The notes below the pieces were generated by a model, which had not been told where the DNA came from, made no database searches, and saw only the letters and a program-made list of their open reading frames with translations. Below, piece after piece: positions 18,686 to 30,910 of a stretch of 64,000 bases of DNA (the stretch's first letter is position 1; each line of letters starts with the position of its first letter). Made by a program: the position numbers and the translations under genes. The stretch is from Anthoceros angustus (lineage: Eukaryota > Streptophyta > Anthocerotopsida > Anthocerotales > Anthocerotaceae), in contig MU008181.1 in NCBI GenBank assembly GCA_010909165.1, positions 124,001 through 188,000 of the forward strand, read 5' to 3'.

Positions 18686-21600
18686 ATGGCGAGCGTTGCA
18701 CGAGCAATTGAGCAGGCGGCTACGCGCAAAGTAGATGCTGACCTGTGGTGGGATTCCTTCGAATCGCTCTTCCACAGTTTGGACAAAATTGGAGCTGCAC
18801 AGAGCACTGGGGTACCTGAAAACGAGGGCTCTGGTGAAGCAAGCAGCGCACAGTCTGGGGTCCTGGATGCACTGGTACGCGCCGCGCCGTGTTATGTATC
18901 GGAGCTTATGATTTATGCTGCGAGAACCGGAAAGCCCTGGGTTTTAGAATGACTGTTGTTTGCCGAATTGGTAGCCTCTCTGTGGGATTCAGTCGTGCGT
19001 GCATCTGTCGGATTCTCCGACAGTAATGCGCGGGATTGAGAGCCGTCATGCTTGCTTGGTGGCTTGCAGGTTAGTAGACTAGCTTCGCACCAGGAATGGC
19101 TTCTCAACAGTGTCGCTTGTTTCAAGCCTCCGAGCTGCACATCGGAATCAGCATTGAGCTCTGCCCAGATTGCGATTGGGGACCATACACTGGAAATCAA
19201 GCCGGAACGGAAAGCCGTGGCGCTGCAACTCAGCAAGCACCTGGTGTGTAGCGAAGTTGGTGCACTCAGGGCACGGGCGGTCCCTGCATTCATGGCTAAA
19301 TATTCGTGTGGCTGGGTCTGATCAGGTGCTGGACGAAGTACAGACATATTTATTGCTCAGCAGGGTTTTGGAGTCCACAACAGATGGAACAGTGACTGTA
19401 GGCAGTGAACTTCTCCATAATGTAAGGCTTCTGCCGTCTTTTTTAAAGCTGGCAGGCATGGGTCTCCTCCACTCCAGTCCTACTGTGTAGAGGCAAATTG
19501 TTGCAGTCTCGTGCATGTCCACGCAAGAGATACTCAAGGTCTTCAGGGTCGTGTGTGCAGGTTGAGATGTTCTATTTTCTGGAGAGACAATGTCTTCTGA
19601 AAAGTCTTCGACTTCTTCTAGCTTTCCAAAGTGAGTTTCTGCAGATCGTGCTTGGGTTGGGGTAATTTCCCACTATGTTGAGAAGAGTGGGTTCGGTCGC
19701 TTAAGTGAGAAAAGGCTCTTTCGTGGGCTGCAGTGGCTGAACTAGGAGTGAGGTCTAGCTTTTGTGGCGTTATAGACGAGGAAGTCAAGAAACTTCTCTC
19801 GAATGACCTTGAAGGGAAACTGATTGAGGTTCTGAAAGTACAGCTTTGTGCCGCACAGCCTCAGCATCTGGTATATATTCTGGACTACTTTGCTTTAGTT
19901 TGCAACAAAATGCAGGTAGACCTACATTTCTCCTGGGCCGATTGGAACTGGATAGTTGTGGGGTATTAAGTTACAGCATGATGGTTATCTGTTCAGGAAC
20001 GGGAGCATGCCGATCTATGGGCAGAAGAGATGGCCTTAGAACAAACACTTCTTTTGGACATACTTTTTCTACTGTACTATGAGCCTTTATGTTCCTGCAC
20101 AGCAAGGCGGTTGGAAGGGCTGCTTACCATCTTTCAGGTACCTCAGTTGACAGATCTGCGGACATTTGAAGTAGAATTCACACATATTGATATTCATAGA
20201 GCTGTATTTAAATACGTAACATTCCCCATTGGCAGGAATTTGTGTTTGAATCAACTGCTGGGGAGAGGTTGTCAGTCACACCTGAAGCAGAAAGACTAGT
20301 CAAGCATGTGAGACACCAAGCTCTTCTCATTCTGCTGGAAGCTCTCGATCTGGAGAATCTGCTTACGATGGTTCATGGTGAAGTTCCATACAGGTCTGAA
20401 ATTCGTAATCATCTGACACATGCTTCTTAATCAGTGTCTCATCAAGAGTTTCTCTTAATGTTGACCAAAACTTAGTATACTGGTTTTATGTTGCCCAGCC
20501 AAGGAGGGCACTCGATCACTGTTGAAGATCTTGGGCAGTTGGATTGCATAATGGCAGGCCTGGACTTTGCTAGCATCCCGGACTATGCACCTCTGTTGTT
20601 GGGATGGGGAACTTTTATCTGTCTCGTGACCATTTTACCAGAGACTGCTGGACAGTCACCAATCCCTGTAAGTATCCAACTTTTCTGTCTCCAGGCGTCC
20701 ACAACTACCACTTCTGCAGTCTTATTATGCCTCATGAGTGGGTTGTACTCTTTTGCAACATAGTTGTTGATGTCATCTTGTGTGTCTTGCAGGAGATAGA
20801 TCACACTCAGTATGTGCGGCAAGCCTACCAAGCTGGGAGTTACAACTTCTTATTGGAACTTCTTCAGAGTGAGCCATTGCAAGAATCAGATGTAAGATAT
20901 TACTTTAATTCCTTCCTCCTGAGGCTACTGTTTGAATCGATTATTGTGCTCAGTGTATGCAAGCTGCTGCCGTGTTTCAGATCCAAGGAAGTGGATATAA
21001 GAATGTGGTGAAAACCCTGATAGCTGCCCTCCTAGCAGCGTACGATTTTGCTGGCCAGGTGAGTAGAGATTGTCATTCTGCTGTGCCACAGTGAGGGTGT
21101 TTGATTTCCAGAGCAGATTGTCTGGGACCCACCAAAGATTCTGCACCTGTATTGAATGCACTAATGCACCTACATTTTCCACCCAGGTAGATTCTGATGG
21201 TTTTGATTCCCTAGTTGACATCCTATGTGAGGTCTATCGGGGTCAGGTCAGGATACTTGATTTCAGAGTGCTTATCGTGCTTGGATGTTACTTTCAAAAA
21301 AAGTCATAAAAGTCACAAAGTAACATGCAATGTCACAGGAGGCCTTGTGTCTTGAATTCTGGGACCGTGAAAGTGTGATTGATGGGCCCATCCGCAGTCT
21401 CCTGTTCTCTCTAAGAGAATATTTTCCATTCCGATCAGTTCCTCTTATTCGTCTACTTGCAGCCCAGTGTGAAGGAACCTGGCCAGCCGAATGTGTGTAA
21501 GTATGTACAACTTTTGCTGATTGGTTACTTGGAAAACTGCACTTCTGCCTCTTTTGTCATGCAGTTCTTCAATGTTGGAATGTCATCTTCTTCTTTAGGT

Positions 21601-24600
21601 GCGACTTTCTATACAAGTTGGTTCATATTACATGCTTCTATCAGCCTCCACCTGGTTTGTTCATGGAAGACGGTGTCACAGTTGAAGATATTGTTCAAAC
21701 TCCCACAGCTTTACAAGTTCCAGATGCTCCAGGACTACTTATTCCTGCTGGTAGTTCGGGACGCGTGTTGAGGGACACGTCTTCTGGTTTATGTCTTGTT
21801 CGGTGGGAGGTAAGGGGCCTGTCTTCTGTGGAAATGTTGGACTGATGTTGAATGGTACTCTGGGGTTCTGATTGCATTTCCACACTGCAAGGCTATGGGG
21901 CTCAGTGTTACAGAATATCCATGGAACTTCTGAGCTTCTGTACTTGTTCCTTGCAGTGCTTTCACAGTGGCATGATTCTCCTTCTTCTAAGGATGCTACA
22001 CCGATCCACAAATACTGAAGACCTTCAAGAAGTGGAGGCAAGTTTGAAACTGTTGAACAGAATGCTTTCCTCTAATAAGGTAATTCCTGCTCACAGTGGA
22101 ATATTTCAATCACAGAACCTTTTGTGAAATTGGTACAAAGTTATTGAATAAGTAGCTTGTGGATGTAGGGGCTGGCACATTTGCTTATGGAGTTGGACAA
22201 TTCCATTGCTACTACATCGTGCCGCGAAAAAGGGGTCATGGAGAGCTATCTCCGGTAAATTTCAGATGGCACGATATGATTCATTGTCTATCCAGTTAAA
22301 TGATCCGACGTTTGCGACAACTGGAACAGGGGTTTATGACATGGCATTCGTGTGACTACAGGATTGATGTTTTGGGCATTATTTGCTCTGTAATTAGCAA
22401 CCTTGTGCAAAATGCTGGAGACGATCTGTTAATTGCATCTTGCCTTGGGATCCTCTCCACATTTTCCCTCTGGTAAAAACTCTGCATTCCGCTGGTTATT
22501 TGAATGTAATCTGTCTGTGCTGCCCATGTGTAGCCTGCTAGTTAGGTTATGTACCTTCTTTGACCTGTGCTGGTATCGCTGGCTTGCAGTTGTGCTTCTC
22601 AAGTTGCAATGGAGCTCAGCAGGACTAGTTTGTTGCAGCCTTCTGAGACCAAAATTAGTCTCAGGTGCGTGTGTTTTGGCCATGTTTCAGCTGTGGACCT
22701 TGCTGTTAAGATGCTTCTGGTTTGGAGCCTCTTGGAACCTGATAGTCTGTGCCTGGGTGCAGTGTTGGGGGGCCAGTGCTTGGGGGCACCCTTTTGCAGG
22801 TTTTACTGCTGAAAACAGAACAGACTGTTGGACGTTACCCTTTCACTGTGGCCGGTGCGTCCCTGTAGTGCGAGGGCATTTTGGTTTACATCTAATAATT
22901 TTCGGCTCTGACCCTTTCGCAAATTATTTCTGCAGTGCTAGACTTGAGTATCACATTACTTGAAAGGGGAGTACTTTCAGAATCACTTGCTTCACTGGTC
23001 ATGAATGTCGTACGCAACCTCCTCGTGAATCATGGCAATTGGAGGTATCAACAGAGACATGAACGGTGGCAGATAACTACCAAGGTTCCCATTCACCAGT
23101 TTAACTTTCTCACTTCTGTGATGGTTGGCACTTTCAGATTGTGAAATATGGAATGGTTCTTTGAGTTCCATCAGCTTATTGATTTGATGTGGTGCAGGCA
23201 TTTCAGATGGTTCATAATATTTTGTCAGGGATTATTTGGCGTCCAGAGTTTCAAAAGTTTGAATTCAGTGTTTTAGATTCAATACTGTATGACGTCATGA
23301 TTCACGATGTCCTTCTGCAAGTGCTTTCTATCAGCGCACCAGTCCTTGAGGTGGTACTCTCTATCTTGTCCTCAATTTGTTGTGCATCTAAGATAGTGCC
23401 AGTTTCATCATCTTTTAGTCGTGTCATATGTTCAGGACCTTCATTTTAACCGTTCTGTTCGCCCTAAAGAACTGGAGTGGCTTCAGCGTGCTATCCACAT
23501 AGTATTGATGCTGATTCACCAAGTGCTTCTGAGTATCACAGTCAGCAGAACTTCTAAGGTATGGTGATGGTGATCATTTGATCCTTTGATTGTCTGCAAA
23601 TAGCAATCTACTTTTAGGTCCAAGCTGAAAGCATTTCTTTCGTTGTAGTCTGGATGTTTGAACTGTCATGAAGTAGCTGTCTTCCGCTAGTAGTGTGTAG
23701 CATTATACATGTTTTGAACAATGTCCTGTTTTGGAATCTAGGATCATCCCGGCTTGTCCATGTTGTGGCATACGCTCTTTCGACGGGCTGCTGGTCCTAT
23801 GCCTGTTGTGGCAGTCATAGCGTCATACTTAGACTTCCCTCGCAATATGGTAAGCAATTTGGAAGCAGCAAATCTACCATTTGTAAGCAGTTTGTGACCT
23901 GATCTTTGGGGCTCTCTGGCTGCGTTATGTGTGGTTGGTGACAGGACCTTCAGTTGGCCAGTGCAAAAGCATTGACAAGTCTCTGTATGTCGTCTCACAT
24001 GGCACGCCCTCATCCCATAAGTATAGCAACCTACATACTGGCTGAACAGGTTTGCTATTACTTGGTCGAACTGGCATTTTGATCACTCCCAATTGTTCAC
24101 CTTTCACCAGAACAGAATATACTGTTTTTCTCGGATGTTTATTTTGTCTTTTGCAGCGGAAACCACTTAGGGTTATGGTGGCCAAATTGATGTCTGAGGA
24201 GAATGCCTACTCTAACTATCCACTGTTTGAAGCTGTTTCTGATTTGGTTGTGACCGCTATAAGATCTCAGGTATACTACCCAGTGTTTGCAGTAGTAGCT
24301 GAGAATATGACTGGAAGTCCTCACTTATCATAGTTGAGAATGTTTGAAGTGACTTTTCAGCACGCAAGCCAATTCATGATATGAATTCAGTCTTCTATTC
24401 TGTACTTATATTGCACTTTCACAGCCTGCACTGGTGGAGTTCTTGATCTTCCCTTCAGAGCCGTCGAAGGACAGATCAGGTTCTGCTGGGGTGCAAGGGC
24501 CCTTGCTGTCTTCCCAAAGTGATTTGAAATCCAATATTCAATTTTCTCCTGACAACTGTGAGGTTCTTCATGCACTGTGGGGCTACTTAGCGAAAGCTGC

Positions 24601-27600
24601 GACACTGTTACATAGGTGTGTACTTATATTCTGCATTTTCATGTTTGTTATCATGGTGCTAGTGTTGCATCTAATAGCCTGGGTACCCTGTGTGCATGCA
24701 GCCACCCCAAGATATTAGCACATGTACTGCACTTGATGGCCTCATTTTGGCAAGGTGGCATGGAGTACTTCTGTGTTATAGAGAATCTTAGGACTCGTGA
24801 TGGCTTCTGGAAGATACTGGCAGGCTGTGTTTCGTTCAGTGGCTCAAACAGACTCTTGTCCAACCTCATCGTCGCAGTAGATTCCAGGGAGCCCATTAGG
24901 GCCTGCATGAGTAAGCAGGAGACATTCACCTATGCTCACCTTTACCGGTGTGAGGCGACTGTATTCAATATCCTGGCGCACGATATATTCTTACAGCAGC
25001 ACCTGGTGTATCTTGCTGATTCCAAAAGTGAAAGGACAGCAGATGTGAATCAAGAGAAGAATAAGACCAACAACAAACCCTTTGTCAGCAAGGAGTCTGG
25101 TGCTGTGGATGTTGTCAAACAATGGCGTGGCCCTTTAGAGACCAGAAACATGTTGCATGCCTATACGGGTACTTTGTTTGATAAAGATGCTATCCAACAT
25201 GCTAAGGTACTAAAAACCGCTCCTAATATGCTGTCGGGCTGTGCTGGCCCTTGTTGGTTGTGTGGTCCTATTAGTGACGTCCTGGTCATCATGTGGTGAC
25301 TACTTGGCTGTGCTTATGTTCAGGGCTGTGTGCCACTTGTTTTCTGCTCTTTGCAGGATGATACAAGAGTCATGGTTGTGGGCTTAATGAGTAAAATTCT
25401 ATCTGGTACTGACAGGGGATTAAGTTCCTCCCTGGCTGGGAGGATAAGACAGGCAGCAATGCAGGTATACACTACGTAGCTGATCATGTGTCAGGGCTTG
25501 TTGACAGTTTTACAGGATCTGAGATAAGTTTGTGTTGTTTCTCACAGGTCTTCCAGCTTCCCCCTTTTGTTGAACTTTTAGGCCAGTATTCCTCTCGAGG
25601 ATACAGGTACTGTTCTTGACCAGCTGGTTAAGTTGGTTACATTGTTAACCATGTGAAAATCTGACAGACAAAATTGTTGGCAGCTTGTGTCCATTTTTTA
25701 AGTGCTTCTCTTGTTTGTTCTCAGCTATGGCGAGCAGCTGCAAACTATGCTCATGAGTGACCTGTATCATCACCTTCAGGGTGACCTTGTGAGACGACCA
25801 ATACCAGCAGGGCCATTCCGACAGATTGCAGATTATTTGAGGAACAATGACTTCGATGTTCTACTGAAGCCGAATTCAGAACAACGAATGCCATACTTAT
25901 ATCCTGCCTATGGGGACAGCTTTTTGTACAATACCTTTGCTTTAGAGAGTGAATTGGGTTATGAGTGGTGGTCCCAGTCAGACAGCCCCCAAGTTCTGCC
26001 ACCATCTGAGGCAGAGAAAACGTTGCGCTCCATGAGGCATGCTAATGAGATGGCTGCATTGGGTGATGCGCAGCTGGCTGCTTTGAGGGCTTTCTCAATG
26101 TTACTCACTGTCACCATCTTTGACAAGCAATTGGTACTTGCAACTCCATTCTGCAACGTTGTCTGGCCGCCTTGGATGTCTATTGTCGTGTGCTGTTTGT
26201 TAGAGTATTAAATTTTCTGGTGCTATCAGTTCTTGGATTCAAGTGAAATCTGTGGTTGTGCAGATCCATGGTGGATCTACGGCCAAAAATCAGACATGGA
26301 GTGAATCTGATCTGGAATCTGGCATCGAGGCTCTTTGTAAAGACATAGAAGTGGCAGTGGTAGCTGTAGTACCTTTGGGGGATCAAACAGGTTACATGCC
26401 AAGCTTCATCACTGCACAAGCAGAATTACTGCTTGTACTAGTTCGATGGCTTTGCAACCGCAATACAGGTGCTTCATCTATGTCAAGGAAGCAACTGGGT
26501 CTTTGTGCTAAGGTCATCCGGACAGTTGTGGCATGCCTGAAGCTCATGCTAGGGTTTCAGACCTTGTCCCAACTGACCAAAGGGCTCGTGATCAGCTTGT
26601 GCAGTAGTTTTGTGCTGGCATTGGATAGGATTTATATGTGTAGCACTGAAGAACCAGGGAATCAGGAATCGGAAGGAGCTGAATCAATGGGTGACACCTT
26701 TGCAGACGTCACGCTTGTAGGCCTAGGGTTCTTACCTCTCTTATGCGCCGCAGTTGAGAATGAAGAGTATGTGAGCATCGCACTAGCTGGGGTCAATCTG
26801 CTCATTAAAGGGTTCCTGGCACCACCACGATGGTTTCCTATTGTGCAAAACGATTTCCCACTGCAACTTGCCTTGTCTCGAATGCGGCTGGACAAGGGCA
26901 CTGAATACTTGAAGTTGATGCTGAACACCTGCTTATCGTTCTCTTACACAAGGCCTGGTGGGGAGCTGCTGGTATCGTCAGGCATTTTCTCACATCTTAT
27001 GCATCTGAGTGAGCAATTACGAAGCAGTGCTGCTTCCAGCATATACATAGAGGGTCCGTTTGCTGTGTGGCATAAACATAAGAGAGACCAGGAAGGGCTC
27101 TGGGGTTTGAGTGTGTCAGTAGTGACAGCATTGCTGCGGTCATGTGCTAGTGAGGACATTGCAGAGCGAGCTTTGACATATCTAGGATATGAGAAGGACA
27201 ATATGTTGTCTGCACTCTGCTCTCCAATCTCTTCTATGGATGCGCAGGGCAGGAAGAAGGCCAAAGTTCAACACCCACATACTAGTCTTATTGCACTGGA
27301 AGAGACCCAGAGAGTAGTTGCCCTACTTTGTGAACTTTCAAATCATCAGTCACTGTGGTTTCATTTCTCTCAGGACTCAATGTTGCAGTACGGGGAGATG
27401 ACCATCCATCTTTTAGCATTTATTGCAAAGGAGGGTTTCACCAGGCCTGGAATTCATCGAGGGGATGCAAGTGTCAGTTGCTGCCCTGTGCTTAAGCAAG
27501 AAAAAGCAGCTCACAGCAGACCTTCCATTATAGGTAGCAACTGTGCCTGGTTTGCAGTTGCTGCAAGAGGTTCTGCAGCAAGTGAGAGGCCCCCTTCTCG

Positions 27601-28402
27601 GGCCTCTGGCTCTCGCAGTCCATCACCTTCAAAAACGTCCTCAACCCTTCGATTGTCAAGCAGCCCATCATCTTCAGGGATCCTAGCAAAAAGTTATAGT
27701 TCTGGTGGCATCCAGGTGCCATGTTCGGAGTATTCTGATCTTGTTGCCATCGAAGTGTATAAATTAGCAGCTTTGTTACTGAGGTTCTTGTGCAAGCAAG
27801 TGCAGCAGGCTGTGTCAAGAGTGTCGTCTGGTGGACCTCTTGACTTAGTTCATTTTCCAGAACTACCAGCTCCAGACATTCTGCACAACCTGCAAGTGAG
27901 TGACCTTCCAGTTAGCATGGCTGTGGGCCTTTGCAAGGTGTTTTTAAAGTCTGATAGGACAAACTGCTCTTAGTTGACAGTGCTGGTGATGTTTCTTTTC
28001 AGGATCAGGCCATGTCGGTGGTTATTGACGTGTTTACTAACAAGACTGGGAGAGCAACGGAGGGACAGGTACAAGACTTCTGCTGTATACTCCTCGGCAT
28101 TTTGGAGAAGGCTTTGTGTCTGGAAATTTGCCTTTGGCGAACCTGTAATGTTACCCCTCTTCCACTTCGTTCCGATGACTTCTCTAGAGAATTCAAGGTT
28201 CTGCTTACTGGTAAGCGGCATCAAAAAAAAATTGACATTGGTTGCTTGGTTTGTTCGCTGTTGTTAACTCTGCAATCACGTCTCACTGCTTTGGGTTGGG
28301 GTTGGCAACTTGCTTCCAGCTGTCGAAGGACAGAAGACTTTGGAGAGTTCATTGCAATCGTTGAGGCGGATTATTTTAGTAGCACATCCTGGAATTTGTT
28401 GA
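18686..28402 (+). CDS. NUP188: Nucleoporin NUP188, inner-ring scaffold of the nuclear pore
   Basis: Splicing on GT-AG borders in consistent phase gives 6219 nt, 2072 aa. Exons: 18686-18874, 19070-19243, 19326-19421, 19561-19630, 19734-19915, 19997-20137, 20236-20393, 20499-20667, 20793-20891, 20981-21058, 21187-21246, 21339-21496, 21599-21809, 21957-22079, 22169-22254, 22362-22472, 22590-22756, 22936-23084, 23198-23350, 23436-23558, 23742-23849, 23945-24049, 24157-24270, 24425-24615, 24702-25206, 25357-25464, 25548-25606, 25725-26133, 26264-27895, 28003-28210, 28320-28402. Segments diagnostic of plant NUP188 rather than NUP205 are DADLWWDSF near the N-terminus, DLWAEEMALEQTLLLDILFLLY, EFWDRESVIDGPIRSLLF and MSDLYHHLQGDL. 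The family is an alpha-solenoid of the Nup93 subcomplex that shapes the central channel. A Ser/Pro-rich stretch (SRSPSPSKTSS) precedes the C-terminal helices in exon 29. No frame break is seen. The individual start exon is the least certain part; the rest is well supported by homology and phase. Confidence 0.93.
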
Positions 28403-29026
28403 ATGGGAGTTGAGCCATAACTTTAAGCCCGAAATTTGAGCCCATAACTTTCTCACTTCTGATTGGTGGTATGAGAAAGGTACTGTCCACCACGTTACTC
28501 GTTTCGCCGTCAACTGGAACTTGTGAAGGTTGTTGTGTGCATCTCGGTGGGAACCCTGTCATGTCTGATACTGATAACATGTATCTACAGGGGCCAGGAT
28601 TGAGGTGACTCCCTCACGGCATGGACTGTACTTTTAAGAAAATCATAGATACAGATCGTATACTGTCCTTGCACCCTACTGGTTTAAATTCTTTGTGCGC
28701 TTTCTTTTGGAGCGCACCATAACATTTGATTCAAGGGAAAATGAGTGGATTTCTTTTCACTGCCTTACTATGTTTCACGTGGACATGACCAGATTGTAGA
28801 GAATGATAGAATAATTCCCACTATATGTTACAAATTGTCTTTGCAAAACAAGCTTCGATGTGCCAGCTTGCCTGTGATACATCATACGTTTACAAAAGTG
28901 ACTAAGGAGATACAATCATTGGAAGTAAACCACTTCCATTAGTGCTGCATTCTCACTTCTCCCAATAGTCCGTTTTACTCTACAGCACGCTCAACTCGTC
29001 AGCACATCCTCCCGTCAAAAAGCACG
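28403..29026. other. Convergent 3' interval between NUP188 and ARL8
   Basis: The interval holds the NUP188 3' untranslated region and the ARL8 3' flank. Short frames show no recognisable protein. Confidence 0.5.
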
Positions 29027-30322
29027 TCAGCTCTTGGTTTTTGAATGTTTAACTAGCCAATCGATGACAATGTCAATGTTCGTAGAATTTTTGCAGGAAA
29101 TGGTGTAACAGCACACCTCCCTATCAGCCAGCCCTGCAAGACCCCTGTAGTAAACAGCACACGAAGATCAGCCAAATTGCATTCTGTGAAACTCATGCAT
29201 GCGCCACTAGCTGAAACGGACGTCACATCACAACTCACATCTGATCAATCAACGACTGCCTGGACAGGGCTTCAGGCTTGTCGGTCTTGTTTCCCAGAAC
29301 CAATAAGGGGATCCCACTCAAAGAGGGCTTGTTCAGTAGGTCGTGAAGCTCATTTCTGGATATAGGTATATTATCCTTGTCCGCGGCATCCACCACATAT
29401 CTGCAGACAAGCTCAAATCAGTGAGAACGAGTTCTACTACGGCGAACACACAACTATGTCCTTGACTTTATGATATAACGTGCATCACACAAAGGTCCTT
29501 ACACAATCGCTGACACTCCACGGCAATATCGTTCCCACATGCTGCGAAAACGTGGTTGGCCTCCAAGGTCCCAGAGTTTGATCGTGACATTGCCTTTGGA
29601 GACCTTCTTCATGTTGAAGCCCACCTGAGGTCCCCCATCACAACACCTTCGAAAATGAGCTCATAACACAGCCCCCTCACACGCACGCTCCTAATCCAAT
29701 GAAGGGGCCAAAACAAATCCCGCTCCACGAAGCCAAAAACGTGAACGGACTGCACTCACCGTGGGTATCATGTCCTCATTGTAGCCCCCAGTCTGCATTC
29801 GAAACCACAAATCAGCAAACACAAACAGGAGCAGACGAGCTCCAGCAAGGAAGGCGAAACAGAAAGCGAACAACGAAATCCGCTTTGCATTTACCGCAAT
29901 GACGTTCACAAGAGAGGTTTTCCCAGCATTCTGAAGCCCTATCAACGACAACTCCATCTCCTGCTTGAAAAATAGGCTGCAAAAACCGGTGCAATATCGG
30001 ACGTGACAACCAACACAAGTAACACCAAAGCGAATTCCAACTTCCACCTCCTCCCGACAAGCCAGACTCCTGTGTTTTCACTACTCCTGTCGCATCCGAG
30101 CGCAGCCCCGCGGGCAACGATCTCCAAATGAGAATTGGCTGAGGTCAGTTCCAAGCTCGCACATCCGCAAGGCCAGCAGTGCCGGGTGCGAACGATCCAA
30201 ATCCTTACCTTGCCAGCCACGACCCGAGTACACAGCCATGCGTGCAAACCACTCAAACGAAGGCCATAGCAAAGCGGGGGGTACCTGCGCAGCCAATTGA
30301 GAAAGGTCTCCCATATTCCCAT
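29027..30322 (-). CDS. ARL8: Arf-like small GTPase ARL8
   Basis: Six exons on the minus strand: 30322-30285, 29976-29895, 29792-29760, 29624-29503, 29400-29239 and 29144-29027. All have GT-AG borders; together they give 184 aa plus a stop, the normal family length. The N-terminus is [18 protein letters not shown], the amphipathic helix typical of ARL8. G motifs are complete: GLQNAGKT (26-33), the switch-I threonine in MIPTVGF, WDLGGQ (69-74), NKTD (129-132) and SCK (162-164). In other eukaryotes ARL8 sits on lysosome or vacuole membranes and links them to microtubule motors and tethers; in plants it is also a host factor for some RNA viruses. It runs in the same direction as CCDC22, which starts upstream, and faces NUP188. 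Nothing looks broken. Confidence 0.97.
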
Positions 30323-30910
30323 TGCTCAGCGCCTGGTGAGTTCCCGCTCAATCTCCACTCGGCTCCACTCGACGCCAAGCAGATCCGTCGCGGAAGAAGT
30401 GGAGAAATCCTTCGGCTTCGATCCCGCTCGCTCTGTCTGCCTAGGGCTGGTAAAATATTGATTCGGAGAGGTTGAATTTATTTCGCGGCCTCCGCTCCAG
30501 AAGTTCGCTCTTAGAGGCGATCAATAGCGAAAAGCGGGACACGTTTTAAAATTAGCGCCGCTAATTTCAAACAGCAGACCGTTCACAGCCTGTTCAACCC
30601 AAACCAGGAGACATTATTTGGCAGGGGCCCTACCACCACAGAGAGCTCAATAAAGGACACGCGTCCAGGTGCCAGGACCGCCATGCCTCGCGATAAGGAT
30701 TCGCGCACTTCCCAAGGTGGGGCCTTCTGTCACTAGTTCACCATAGAACCCGCTGGAACTTGGCTGGCCACGGTGTGTGTGTGACATCACTCTCCACCCA
30801 GTTTGGGCCTGCTCTACACTGCCTGCGTCCAACTACCCTGGGCTATGGCCGGTGGCAAGATTCCACCTCGGGTTAACATCACATAGCCCACCGGCCAAAC
30901 AGCTGGGAAT
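30323..30910. other. Intergenic between CCDC22 3' end and ARL8 5' end
   Basis: This stretch of nearly 600 bp should contain the ARL8 promoter and 5' untranslated region and the CCDC22 3' untranslated region. No additional gene is seen. Confidence 0.5.

Noticed and set aside
22665-22935. Long intron after NUP188 codons ending ISL
   Set aside because: A donor at 22665 breaks the phase into the next exon. Reading on to the donor at 22757 keeps frame and matches the family.
18686-28402. NUP205 as identity of the large nucleoporin
   Set aside because: The N-terminal LWWDSF segment, the WAEE-LLLDILFLLY block and the SDLYHHLQG block match the NUP188 branch.
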